Below, piece by piece: positions 14,992 to 22,355 of a stretch of 31,751 nucleotides of DNA. Made by a program: the position numbers and the translations under genes. Source of the stretch: a virus; IMG/VR virus record IMGVR_UViG_3300005854_000025, positions 1-31,751 of that record; one strand, given 5' to 3'. The notes beneath the pieces were generated by a model that was not told the origin of the DNA, ran no database searches, and saw only the letters and a program-made list of their open reading frames with translations. Each line of letters starts with the position of its first letter. The first letter of the stretch is position 1.

Positions 14992-15873
14992 TTAAATACT
15001 CTTATTTACTACTAACTTCACTACTCTGTCCTTGTCCACCTCCTCATACCGGACCCCAATCACCGCAATAAACCCATTCGGATGCAAAAACACTCTCGGA
15101 TACTCCTCAAATACCCTGCTCAAATCTATATCTTTCGCCCACTCCAAATTCGTATTCTTTATCACAGATGTATGCTCCCTACTCATAGAATTCCTCTCAA
15201 CCAACAAAACAACCCCACTCTCCTGAAAGAACCTATAGTGGTATGGTGCCAAACTCTCAGCAGAAAACGCTACCTTCACATCACCATACTCCCTAATCTC
15301 AACTTTACCCACCTTCTCCCTATACCTCTCCTCCTCTTCTCTTATTTTCCGACGAGGCTCATCCAATAAACCTATCTCATCCAACGCCGCATACACCTTC
15401 CTTATCCACAACGAATAATCATCAATCAATAACGTATCCCATAATACCTTACCCACTTCACCTCCATACCTATTCAAATCAATCAACAATATCTCCCTCC
15501 TCATCGCATCTTCCTGCGGATCTAACCTTACCCCAACCTCCTCACTTGCCCTCTTCACACCAAACCTATCCGCTACATCAATAAACCTCAACACCCTCGA
15601 CATCACAGATAACCCATAAACATGCCTCAACACCAATACCAACGAACAATTCAAACTCACATCCTGATGATGATCAAAATTCATCCACTCCGGCTCATAC
15701 CTACCTCCCACATCCACCAGACACACTTCCCTATCTTCATAATACTCCTGCGGCACCTGCTGAGGATGCACAAACTCAACTAACGCATCCGGATAACTCC
15801 TCTTCAATAACGCAACCGCAATAAAATCATCCCAATGCCTCGGCTCCTTGTGCGTAACTATCTTCCTCACCAT
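14992..15873 (-). CDS. MYG1-like DHH-superfamily phosphoesterase/exonuclease
   Basis: A 293-residue protein from ATG 15871-15873, preceded by GGGGGTGGGAGGT. The N-terminus has THKEPRHWDDFIAVALL (7-23), matching the metal-binding TH-x(4)-H-x-DE start of MYG1/UPF0160 proteins. LVDVGGRYEP (52-61) and MNFDHHQD (64-71, Asp67, His68, His69) follow. MYG1 relatives are 3'-5' exonucleases acting on RNA; the substrate here is unknown. The later region, with SAESLAPYHYRFF and RVFLHPNGFIAVIG, fits the family's C-terminal half. The 37-base gap upstream is AT-rich (TATAAATATAAG) and might hold a weak promoter. Confidence 0.8.
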   Translation of the reverse strand: MVRKIVTHKEPRHWDDFIAVALLKRSYPDALVEFVHPQQVPQEYYEDREVCLVDVGGRYEPEWMNFDHHQDVSLNCSLVLVLRHVYGLSVMSRVLRFIDVADRFGVKRASEEVGVRLDPQEDAMRREILLIDLNRYGGEVGKVLWDTLLIDDYSLWIRKVYAALDEIGLLDEPRRKIREEEERYREKVGKVEIREYGDVKVAFSAESLAPYHYRFFQESGVVLLVERNSMSREHTSVIKNTNLEWAKDIDLSRVFEEYPRVFLHPNGFIAVIGVRYEEVDKDRVVKLVVNKSI

Positions 15874-15910
15874 ACCTCCCACCCCCTCGCTTATATTTAT
15901 ACAATATTAC

Positions 15911-16405
15911 TTATATAACCTCATACAAACTAAACACCCCTCTCTCAACCTGACCAAGCTTCTCTATCTTCTTTACCTCAACCTCCTTACCACACAACTC
16001 TCTCAACATATCCTCAACCGCACGACCCTCAAACTCTACTTCCCAACTATCCGAACCAACCCGCACCTTCATCCTATACCTCCCACCTAAAACCTCCAAC
16101 TCATACACCCCCACACCACATAACACCCTCTCTCTACCCTCACCACTCCTCACTTCAGCCTTATCCACTTTCTTCAACACCCTCTCTTTCCACCTTTCAG
16201 GCTTACTTATTACTTTGTAAAAAGTATCATTACCCTCTTTTCTCATCTCAATCTTCCATCCTTGTTTCCTTCTCCGATGTAAAAACCTCCACAAATCAAT
16301 CTTCTCCTCAGGAAATTTCTCCTGAACCAACTTCTTGAACTCAGACAAATAAAAACCTCTCTCTAACAACTCATCCAACCACTCCGCATATTTAACCTCA
16401 GCCAT
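15911..16405 (-). CDS. Putative winged-helix N-terminal protein
   Basis: A 164-residue protein from ATG 16403-16405, with GGGAGGTGGTGGGT before it. Residues ~5-65 (EWLDELLERGFYLSEFKKLV, then LWRFLHRRRKQGWKIEM and DTFYKV) look like a helix-helix-helix-wing module with the basic recognition-like helix FLHRRRKQGW. The C-terminal ~80 residues are beta-rich (YRMKVRVGSDSWEVEFEG). It could bind DNA or RNA, for example as a regulator, but this rests on pattern only. No known family. Confidence 0.6.
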   Translation of the reverse strand: MAEVKYAEWLDELLERGFYLSEFKKLVQEKFPEEKIDLWRFLHRRRKQGWKIEMRKEGNDTFYKVISKPERWKERVLKKVDKAEVRSGEGRERVLCGVGVYELEVLGGRYRMKVRVGSDSWEVEFEGRAVEDMLRELCGKEVEVKKIEKLGQVERGVFSLYEVI

Positions 16406-16430
16406 ACCCACCACCTCCCTTCAAATTTGA

Positions 16431-16937
16431 TTAAGCAAATACCTCATCAAAATCTACAACATGAGGACGAGGAAACGGAACCCATCTGTTTGTCTCTCTT
16501 TCAATAGTCATAATATTACTAAGTTTACTCTTCACCTCTTCCTTCACAGCATCAATTTCCTCAGGAGTTAACCTCTCTAACAACTGCTGTATCGCATACC
16601 TCTCAGACAACTCCTGATCAGTATATAACTCATCACCCTCCAAATCAATTGGAGAATTTGCCTTATAAATCGGATACTCACCATTACAATACTTCTCTAA
16701 CAACACCAAACCCAAATCCACATGAGCCCGAACCCTACCAGAAAGCTTCGCCCTCCTAACAAGACCTCTATACCCAACCTTTACCTCCTCAAATTCAAAT
16801 GCAATCGGCACCTCCCCATACGCATACCTCTTGTGAGGAAGACCATACTTCTTCAACAACTCTAAAATCTTTCCTTTACTCCTAGCTTCTAACAACTCAA
16901 GTGAAGCTACTCCTTCGTAAAACACAAACCTCTCCAT
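16431..16937 (-). CDS. Hypothetical protein
   Basis: A 168-residue protein with ATG 16935-16937 after AAAGGAGGTGGGAGT. It is rich in charged helices: SKGKILELLKKYGLPHKRY, LTPEEIDAVKEEVKSKL, and a Pro-rich end WVPFPRPHVVDFDEVF. No motif is recognised. It is downstream of the coiled-coil gene led by the first 36-bp promoter module, so it probably belongs to that transcript, and its codon use is like its neighbours. Confidence 0.65.
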   Translation of the reverse strand: MERFVFYEGVASLELLEARSKGKILELLKKYGLPHKRYAYGEVPIAFEFEEVKVGYRGLVRRAKLSGRVRAHVDLGLVLLEKYCNGEYPIYKANSPIDLEGDELYTDQELSERYAIQQLLERLTPEEIDAVKEEVKSKLSNIMTIERETNRWVPFPRPHVVDFDEVFA

Positions 16938-16966
16938 ACTCCCACCTCCTTTTAGTTTTTATTTAG

Positions 16967-17392
16967 CTAAAACTCAATCTCTCTGTTCATTTTCGCCAAT
17001 TCCTTTTTCCACGACAAATAAGTCATCAGAAGATCACGCTTTGTCTCTAACGCCTGAACCAAAGTCGACAATAAATCAACCTCCTGCTTTGCTTCAATAA
17101 CACGCCTCTTCGCCTCCTGCCACTCAGGAGACCTCACCACCGCCTCCTCAACTGCCTTCTCGGTCACCTTAGGCAACGTCTCCCTAAAATGCTTAGCCAA
17201 ATTTGCCTCAAGCACCTGAAACTCTAACCTCCTACCCTCATACTCCGCCTTCGCTCTTGCTAATAACACCCCTAACTCTGCATACTTATAACTCAACTCC
17301 CTCAAATCCTCCTCAAGTCGGCTATCATCTATCACCAAAGTCTCCCTCAAAAACTTCTCAAACTCATTACCTCCCATCTCACTAAACCTCAT
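16967..17392 (-). CDS. Coiled-coil phage protein
   Basis: A 141-residue protein starting at ATG 17390-17392 after GGGAGGTGGGAGT; the frame is open five codons further. Most of it is helical: a long coiled coil from ~25 to 60 (LREL, YAELGVLLARAKAEYEGRR), then a second from ~85 to 125 ending LVQALETKRDLLMTYLSWK. An ALxxKRDxL end following an AExxY helix is common in small phage proteins near recombination genes, but I cannot name a function. A promoter module lies 22 bases upstream. Confidence 0.65.
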   Translation of the reverse strand: MRFSEMGGNEFEKFLRETLVIDDSRLEEDLRELSYKYAELGVLLARAKAEYEGRRLEFQVLEANLAKHFRETLPKVTEKAVEEAVVRSPEWQEAKRRVIEAKQEVDLLSTLVQALETKRDLLMTYLSWKKELAKMNREIEF

Positions 17393-17413
17393 ACTCCCAC
17401 CTCCCATCTCATC

Positions 17414-17449
17414 CTTCTACATACATTATACTCAGAAAAACCTCACACC
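17414..17449 (-). promoter_or_regulatory. Repeated promoter module, copy 1
   Basis: A 36-bp module reading GGTGTGAGG, ten bases ending TGAG, TATAAT, then GTATGTAGAAG. It starts just after the stop codon (TAA 17451-17453) of the preceding gene. The -10 is 32 bases from the ATG of the next gene. It matches copy 2 at 33 of 36 positions. There is no TTGACA at the -35 position, so the GGTGTGAGG box may serve a phage or phage-modified factor. Confidence 0.75.
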
Positions 17450-17450
17450 C

Positions 17451-18320
17451 TTACCTCCCACCTAACCTCCTATACTCATTAACAATCGCAATGTCCTCGT
17501 CAGTCGCATACTTACTAGCCATCTCTTTCAATATCGTCTCAACAGTCTCCTTATGCCTATCAGAAACATACCACCCAGGAGGAATGCGACTTGGCTTGAT
17601 CAGCCCAGGAAAAACAACAGAATCTATATCCCGTATCCCTCTCGTGTCCTTCAAATAGATCAAATAATCCTTTATCTTCGCTTTTACCTCACTAGGCAAA
17701 AGCTCAAACCTCAAACTATAATACACCCCACTTCTCCCCTCTCCTCTACCAATCCCAACAGGATTCAACATCTTCCCAAGCAAAACTAACCTAACCCAAT
17801 TGTTCTCTATCTCATCCCATAACAACTTCAACCTCTCACTCCTCTTCACCATCCAAACCTTATCAAGAAACTCTTCATAATATCTCCGAATATCAGCATT
17901 AACCTTCGCTAACTCCTTCACCTTTTCCTCCAACAACTCAAAAGTCATACCCTCAACACGAATAATGATCTTGCCATCCTTAAGCTCTGAACTCCTCACT
18001 AAATGCTTCGCCCAATACATCAAGCTCCTCACTACCTCAATCTCCCAAAGTTCCTCATCAATCAACTTCCTTACATAGTCCAACACCGTCTCAGCTTTCA
18101 ACTTCAAACTTCCTGTGCCCCTCTCTGCAACCTCCTTAATCAACTCATAAGTCTCATTCCGAAGAGCTAAATAAACATCCCCAGTCTTCCGCTCATAGAC
18201 AACAACCTTACAATCTACCCCCTTATACCTTTGGTCCACCTCCACTCTATACCTGTAAGGAGCCCGAAAAATCTTTGTCAAAAACTGAAAAACCTTATCT
18301 AACACCTCTCTCACTTCCAT
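17451..18320 (-). CDS. Hypothetical protein of 289 residues
   Basis: The protein begins at ATG 18318-18320, with GGGAGGTGGGTGT as the ribosome site; the frame extends to 18353 but that part overlaps the promoter region. It has an N-terminal mixed domain (YRYRVEVDQRYKGVDCKVVV, KTGDVYLALRNETYEL), a helical middle (LIDEELWEIEVVRSLMYWAK) and a C-terminal part with SRIPPGWYVSDRHKETVETI. I recognise no family. Its own promoter module suggests a gene needed in quantity or at a defined time. Confidence 0.65.
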   Translation of the reverse strand: MEVREVLDKVFQFLTKIFRAPYRYRVEVDQRYKGVDCKVVVYERKTGDVYLALRNETYELIKEVAERGTGSLKLKAETVLDYVRKLIDEELWEIEVVRSLMYWAKHLVRSSELKDGKIIIRVEGMTFELLEEKVKELAKVNADIRRYYEEFLDKVWMVKRSERLKLLWDEIENNWVRLVLLGKMLNPVGIGRGEGRSGVYYSLRFELLPSEVKAKIKDYLIYLKDTRGIRDIDSVVFPGLIKPSRIPPGWYVSDRHKETVETILKEMASKYATDEDIAIVNEYRRLGGR

Positions 18321-18346
18321 ACACCCACCTCCCACCTCATTTTCCA

Positions 18347-18382
18347 CTTCCACTTACATTATACCCAGAAAAACCTCACACC
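18347..18382 (-). promoter_or_regulatory. Repeated promoter module, copy 2
   Basis: The same 36-bp module: GGTGTGAGG, ten bases ending TGGG, TATAAT, then GTAAGTGGAAG. It begins inside the last codons of the Cys-rich gene, whose TGA (18376-18378) is part of the GGTGTGAGG box. The -10 lies 37 bases from the ATG of the 289-residue protein. Confidence 0.75.
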
Positions 18383-18594
18383 TTGCCCCGCCTCTTCTTA
18401 GAATAACCCTTACATTCCTCCCCATTAAAATACTTCGAACACAACCGACACATCTCATTCCCATGCTCAAACCCTACGCCAAACATCGGACACTTACCAA
18501 CTGCACTCACCACATAATATCCAGAACACATCTCAAACAGATTGCACCCAATACACTCCCCCGCCCCAAACCTCCCAAAACACTCTCTCAACAT
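18376..18594 (-). CDS. Small Cys-rich protein, likely metal or Fe-S binding
   Basis: A 72-residue protein with eight cysteines: CFGRFGAGECIGCNLFEMC near the N-terminus, then KCPMFG, MCRLC and EECKGY. ATG 18592-18594 lies 8 bases after GGAGG; another ATG at 18600 is too close to it. Such spacing fits a zinc or iron-sulphur site, but no family is recognised. It overlaps nothing and follows the resolvase gene by 5 bases. A promoter module begins at its stop codon. Confidence 0.7.
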   Translation of the reverse strand: MLRECFGRFGAGECIGCNLFEMCSGYYVVSAVGKCPMFGVGFEHGNEMCRLCSKYFNGEECKGYSKKRRGKV

Positions 18595-18599
18595 ACCCA

Positions 18600-18926
18600 T
18601 CACCTCCCCTTCAATATCAATCCTATAAACTTATCTATCCTCATAACCACAATAGGCTTCTGCCTACCCACACCTAATACCAATACATCTACTCCCTTCC
18701 CTACCGCCTCCTCAACCCACCTAAACAACTCCTTATAACTACCTGTTCGTCTCTTACACTCTATAAACAACTCAAACCCCTCATCAATTTTAACGATCAC
18801 ATCGCCTCTCATTGCAGGAGCTACCCCCGAAACAGGAACCCTATTCGCCTCAAACCCAGCTCGCCTAAACCAATCCCTAACCCTATACTCAAACCCCTTC
18901 CCAACCTTAATCGACCTCTTACCCAT
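18600..18926 (-). CDS. Hjc-like Holliday junction resolvase
   Basis: A 108-residue PD-(D/E)xK protein. The layout fits archaeal-type Hjc: GKGFEYRVRDWFRRAGFEA with Glu13, RVPVSG (29-34), MRGDVIV (39-45, Asp42), and FIECKRRTG (54-62, Glu56, Lys58). A helix and the strand DVLVLGVG complete the fold. It would resolve recombination junctions or branched replication intermediates. ATG 18924-18926 lies 3 bases after the polA tail relic, whose end supplies its ribosome site (AAGGAATGG). Originally it must have followed polA directly. A related replication-linked nuclease is the alternative. Confidence 0.8.
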   Translation of the reverse strand: MGKRSIKVGKGFEYRVRDWFRRAGFEANRVPVSGVAPAMRGDVIVKIDEGFELFIECKRRTGSYKELFRWVEEAVGKGVDVLVLGVGRQKPIVVMRIDKFIGLILKGR

Positions 18927-18929
18927 ACC

Positions 18930-19001
18930 TTACCATTCCTTGCAATCTCCCCACGACCTCCCAACCGCTACATCAATGTCAAACTCCAAAAACTTTTCCA
19001 T
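18930..19001 (-). pseudogene. Relic of a second polA 3' end
   Basis: Twenty-three codons ending at TAA 18930-18932 encode EKFLEFDIDVAVGRSWGD and then CKEW. The polymerase gene itself ends EKFVEFDIDIEVGKSWGE and CKEI: 16 of 22 residues match without gaps. The relic is G-rich like resident genes, whereas the tail now on polA is more AT-rich. It overlaps the last codons of the endonuclease gene in another frame, which marks the insertion point. The stop is separated from the resolvase ATG by GGT, exactly as in the sbcC relic. Confidence 0.88.
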
Positions 19002-19983
19002 AAAAGTAACTTAACACTTTTTCTACAACAGCCTTAGGATCAGAATACACCTCAGTTTCCCAAATCTCCAACACTTTATAACCATTTTCAATATATACCT
19101 TTGTTTTTATCTTATCTCGTTTCCTATTCTCAGGTAAACTATGCCAATAGTCTCCATGCACTTCAATTATCCATCTTTTCTCTCTATGAACAAAATCAGG
19201 AATAAACCCTTCTACAATCATCTTTCCATCACCCACATAAATCCACTCCCCAGGAAAAGAATTTTGCAACAAATCGTCTACCACCTTTTCCAGCCGGGTA
19301 GGTCTAACCTCTCGTACTTCTACTACTTTCTTAATAAACTCAGCTCTAAATTCAGGATCTTGCCATACACGAGTCGCCTTTTGCCTAAACTCCTGATCCT
19401 GCCACAAAGCAGAAGTAATCTTAGAACGCATAGCCTTGCCTTTTTCACTATTTAGATACCTTCTCCAACATTCCCGACTACAAAACTTACCATAGCCTTT
19501 CCTTACTAACCATTCGTCTGCTTCAAATTCTCTACCACAACCACGGCAAATTAATTTCACTTTCCTTCTTCTAGCTAAACCAGCACACTTCCTACTACAA
19601 AACTTACGAGATCCTGCCAAAGATGCTATTACTTCAAATTCCTTACCACAATAGGAACACTTCATCTTAACAGATTTCTTGTTCTTTTGAGCAACAATTT
19701 GTACAATCTCATACACTCGTTTTCTGCCTTCTTCACTATTTATATACTTTAAGTAGCATTCCCAGCTACAAAACTTTCTATTATGTTTATAATTCAGCTC
19801 ACTTTTTCTCACCTCAAACTCCTTACCACAACCAAAGCAAATCAACTTTACCCGTACTCTTCTATATAAACCTTCACATCTTTTACTACAAAATTTACGA
19901 AAATTCGCCTCTGATAACCTTACCTCAAATTCTTTACCGCAATAAAAACAACCTAGTTTCACTCTACTAGTTTTACTAGCCAT
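18979..19983 (-). CDS. Homing endonuclease 2, four zinc fingers plus EDxHD nuclease
   Basis: A 334-residue protein. Four C-x2-C...FCS-x2-C fingers are seen: Cys12/15/32/36, 49/52/72/76, 109/112/129/133 and 146/149/168/172, most with CGKEFEV after the first pair. Then come two short repeats (WQDQEFR, WQDPEFR at 194-212) resembling NUMOD-type DNA-contact helices. The Vsr-like nuclease domain holds TRLEKVV (Glu232), GDGK, FIPDF (Asp263), WIIE, DYWH (His281), KRDK (Asp290) and KVLEIWETE. This matches the EDxHD homing endonuclease family. It starts 11 bases after the polA stop and ends inside the polA tail relic. It is paralogous to the damaged gene at 9444-10479. Confidence 0.92.
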   Translation of the reverse strand: MASKTSRVKLGCFYCGKEFEVRLSEANFRKFCSKRCEGLYRRVRVKLICFGCGKEFEVRKSELNYKHNRKFCSWECYLKYINSEEGRKRVYEIVQIVAQKNKKSVKMKCSYCGKEFEVIASLAGSRKFCSRKCAGLARRRKVKLICRGCGREFEADEWLVRKGYGKFCSRECWRRYLNSEKGKAMRSKITSALWQDQEFRQKATRVWQDPEFRAEFIKKVVEVREVRPTRLEKVVDDLLQNSFPGEWIYVGDGKMIVEGFIPDFVHREKRWIIEVHGDYWHSLPENRKRDKIKTKVYIENGYKVLEIWETEVYSDPKAVVEKVLSYFYGKVFGV

Positions 19984-19994
19984 CTACCTTACAA

Positions 19995-22346
19995 CTAGAT
20001 CTCTTTGCATTCTCCCCAAGATTTACCAACTTCAATATCTATATCAAACTCTACAAACTTCTCATCTGGTAACTCAATATTTCTCACCTCTTTTTTTATT
20101 ATACGACAAACCTCTTCCACTTCCTCTCCAGGACAATCTACAATCACAGAGTCATGGACAAAATTCACTACCTTACCTCGAAAACCTTCCCTATACAACC
20201 TTTCCACTATTCTCCAAGCTGTTAGCGCAGCAATATCACTCGCCGCACTCTGTACAGGTGTATTCACTGCCTTCTGCTTCCAACCTTCCATATCTCCAAC
20301 AGGATCTATCCACCTAAATCTACCAAACATTGACCTAACATAACCAACCTCCCTAACAAATTCTCTTACTCTATCAAGCCAAACTTTTAATCCAGAAAAC
20401 ATCTGAAAATATTTTTCAAGCATCTTCTTAGCATCCTCTATAGGTATCGATAAATCTTTTGATATAGTTACATGACTCATCCCATAAATTACTCCGAAGT
20501 TATACACTTTTGCCCTCCTCCTATACTCCTTCCTTACCTCCTCTGGCGCATCCTGAGGCATTCCATACAGCTCAATCGCCACCTTCGTATGAATGTCTAC
20601 ACCAGACTCAAAAAACTCTTTCATTTTTTTATCTTTTGAATACTGACACGCAACCCTCAACTCATGCTGACTAAAATCCGCCTTCACAATCTTGCCATCC
20701 TCACCAAACCTGCTCACAAAAGCCTTCTCCAAAACAGGACCTAACCTCGTTGGAATATTCATCAAATTTGGCTCAGATGATGCAAGTCTCCCTGTATCCG
20801 TCCCAACTACAGAAAACTTCGAATGAATACAACCATCAGCCCTTATCCACTCTTCTAAAAATGGTTCCACATAGGTCCCAAGCAGCTTCTCTATTACCCT
20901 GTACTCAAGCAACCTCTCTATCCTCACCCTTGCCTCATCAGATAACCTATCCCCTTGAACCTTCAAAACTCCCTCTAAAACCTCCTTCCTCGTCGACTCA
21001 ATCTCAATACCAACCTCCCTTAACCACTCCAACACTTGCTTCGGCGAATTTAAATTGACCCTACCAACACCACGTAAAAACTTCCTCTTCCTTTCCTCTA
21101 ACTCCTTCCTCAACCCAACTAAATACTCCACATCCACATACATCCCATTCACCTGCAACTCAATACTCAAATTTAATATCCCCTTCACTACCTCATACGC
21201 ATCCCACAAACTTCTACTCACCCTCCCAAATATCTCACTCCACCGAAGAGGTACCTTCTTAAGCTTCTCCTTAAACAACTTATACAACTCCAACGTCACA
21301 TGCGCATCCATCGCATTATACTCATACAACCTCTCCCTCTCTAACCTCCTAATATCAACTTTTTTCCAGTCTATTCCATATTGCCCCACATCCAAAAAAT
21401 CTAACGCCAACCGCTTCAACGACACACCCGGAACCGCCTTCCCACTAAGCAAATAATACATCACCTGAACATCCTCTATATCACTACTCCTCCCATGCAA
21501 CTCCCAACCATACTCCTTCACACCCAGTACTACATCAAACCCAGCATTATACACAATTAACTTTCTCGCCCGCTTATACACCTCCTTCATAAATTCCCTT
21601 GCTCTATCTTCACCCAACCTCTCCAAATCCACAACATAACACCTACCATCAACCGCTAACCCAACCGTCAACACCTTAAACTCTCCATGCCACACATCAC
21701 TCCCAACCGTCTCAAAATCAAGCGCAACTTCCTTGCCCCCCACCACCGATAACACTTCATCTAACCTCACACCATCAACCACATCATACCTAATCCTCCT
21801 ATACAACTTCCCAGTCTCAACAAATACACACCCCCGAACTAAATCCTTTACAAATTGCTCATACGGACTCACATCAAGAACTATATCCTTATTAAACATC
21901 TGACGATACGCCGGATGCCAAGTTACTAACACTTTTCCATACTTCGTATCAACAATATTACCCCTCACATCAGATAACGCCCCAGGGACCTCAAAAAACT
22001 CTTTCGCTGTGGACCCTAACGCCACTATCAACCGTCGCCCCTTCAAACGCATTAACTCCTGCTCCAACTTCACCCTACAACACTTCACAATCTCCTTTGA
22101 CAGTTGATTATTCGGAGGATAACACTTGACTACATTCGTGATATAAACCTTAGACCAATCTACACCTATCGCCTCTAACACCGTCTTCAAAATCTTGCCT
22201 GAATAACCAACGAAGGGACGCCCCTGGCGCTCTTCCTCCTCACCAGGAGCCTCCCCAACAAGCACTAACTCTGCTCCCAAATCTCCCTCAGGATCAACCC
22301 TCCTCTTCCCACGCAAAGGACAAGATAAACATACCACATCACTCAT
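19995..22346 (-). CDS. polA: UDG / 3'-5' exonuclease / PolA-type DNA polymerase fusion
   Basis: A 783-residue replicative polymerase. Residues 1-170 are a family-4-type uracil-DNA glycosylase: CLSC (Cys6, 9), GEAPGEEEERQGRPFVG (31-47), NVVKCYPPNN (71-80), VKCC (Cys89/90), VTWHPAY (141-147); the four Cys fit a 4Fe-4S cluster. The exonuclease has LDFET (209-213), YNAGFD (266-271) and NAMDAHVT (344-351). The polymerase has TDTGRLASSEPNLMNIPTR, motif A KADFSQHELR (555-564), motif B RRAKVYNFGVIYGMS (610-624) and motif C FVHDS (729-733). A glycosylase-polymerase fusion also occurs, to my knowledge, in SPO1-like phages. The last codons seem exchanged with the homing endonuclease. Confidence 0.95.
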   Translation of the reverse strand: MSDVVCLSCPLRGKRRVDPEGDLGAELVLVGEAPGEEEERQGRPFVGYSGKILKTVLEAIGVDWSKVYITNVVKCYPPNNQLSKEIVKCCRVKLEQELMRLKGRRLIVALGSTAKEFFEVPGALSDVRGNIVDTKYGKVLVTWHPAYRQMFNKDIVLDVSPYEQFVKDLVRGCVFVETGKLYRRIRYDVVDGVRLDEVLSVVGGKEVALDFETVGSDVWHGEFKVLTVGLAVDGRCYVVDLERLGEDRAREFMKEVYKRARKLIVYNAGFDVVLGVKEYGWELHGRSSDIEDVQVMYYLLSGKAVPGVSLKRLALDFLDVGQYGIDWKKVDIRRLERERLYEYNAMDAHVTLELYKLFKEKLKKVPLRWSEIFGRVSRSLWDAYEVVKGILNLSIELQVNGMYVDVEYLVGLRKELEERKRKFLRGVGRVNLNSPKQVLEWLREVGIEIESTRKEVLEGVLKVQGDRLSDEARVRIERLLEYRVIEKLLGTYVEPFLEEWIRADGCIHSKFSVVGTDTGRLASSEPNLMNIPTRLGPVLEKAFVSRFGEDGKIVKADFSQHELRVACQYSKDKKMKEFFESGVDIHTKVAIELYGMPQDAPEEVRKEYRRRAKVYNFGVIYGMSHVTISKDLSIPIEDAKKMLEKYFQMFSGLKVWLDRVREFVREVGYVRSMFGRFRWIDPVGDMEGWKQKAVNTPVQSAASDIAALTAWRIVERLYREGFRGKVVNFVHDSVIVDCPGEEVEEVCRIIKKEVRNIELPDEKFVEFDIDIEVGKSWGECKEI

Positions 22347-22355
22347 TATCCACTC

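Noticed and set aside
18930-19001. Polymerase tail relic as an independent small gene
   Set aside because: An ATG exists, but there is no ribosome site, the sequence repeats the polA end, and it overlaps the endonuclease 3' end.
21315-21560. TATAAT matches inside polA
   Set aside because: They lie within coding sequence without the GGTGTGAGG and GTAWGTRGAAG blocks of the repeated module.
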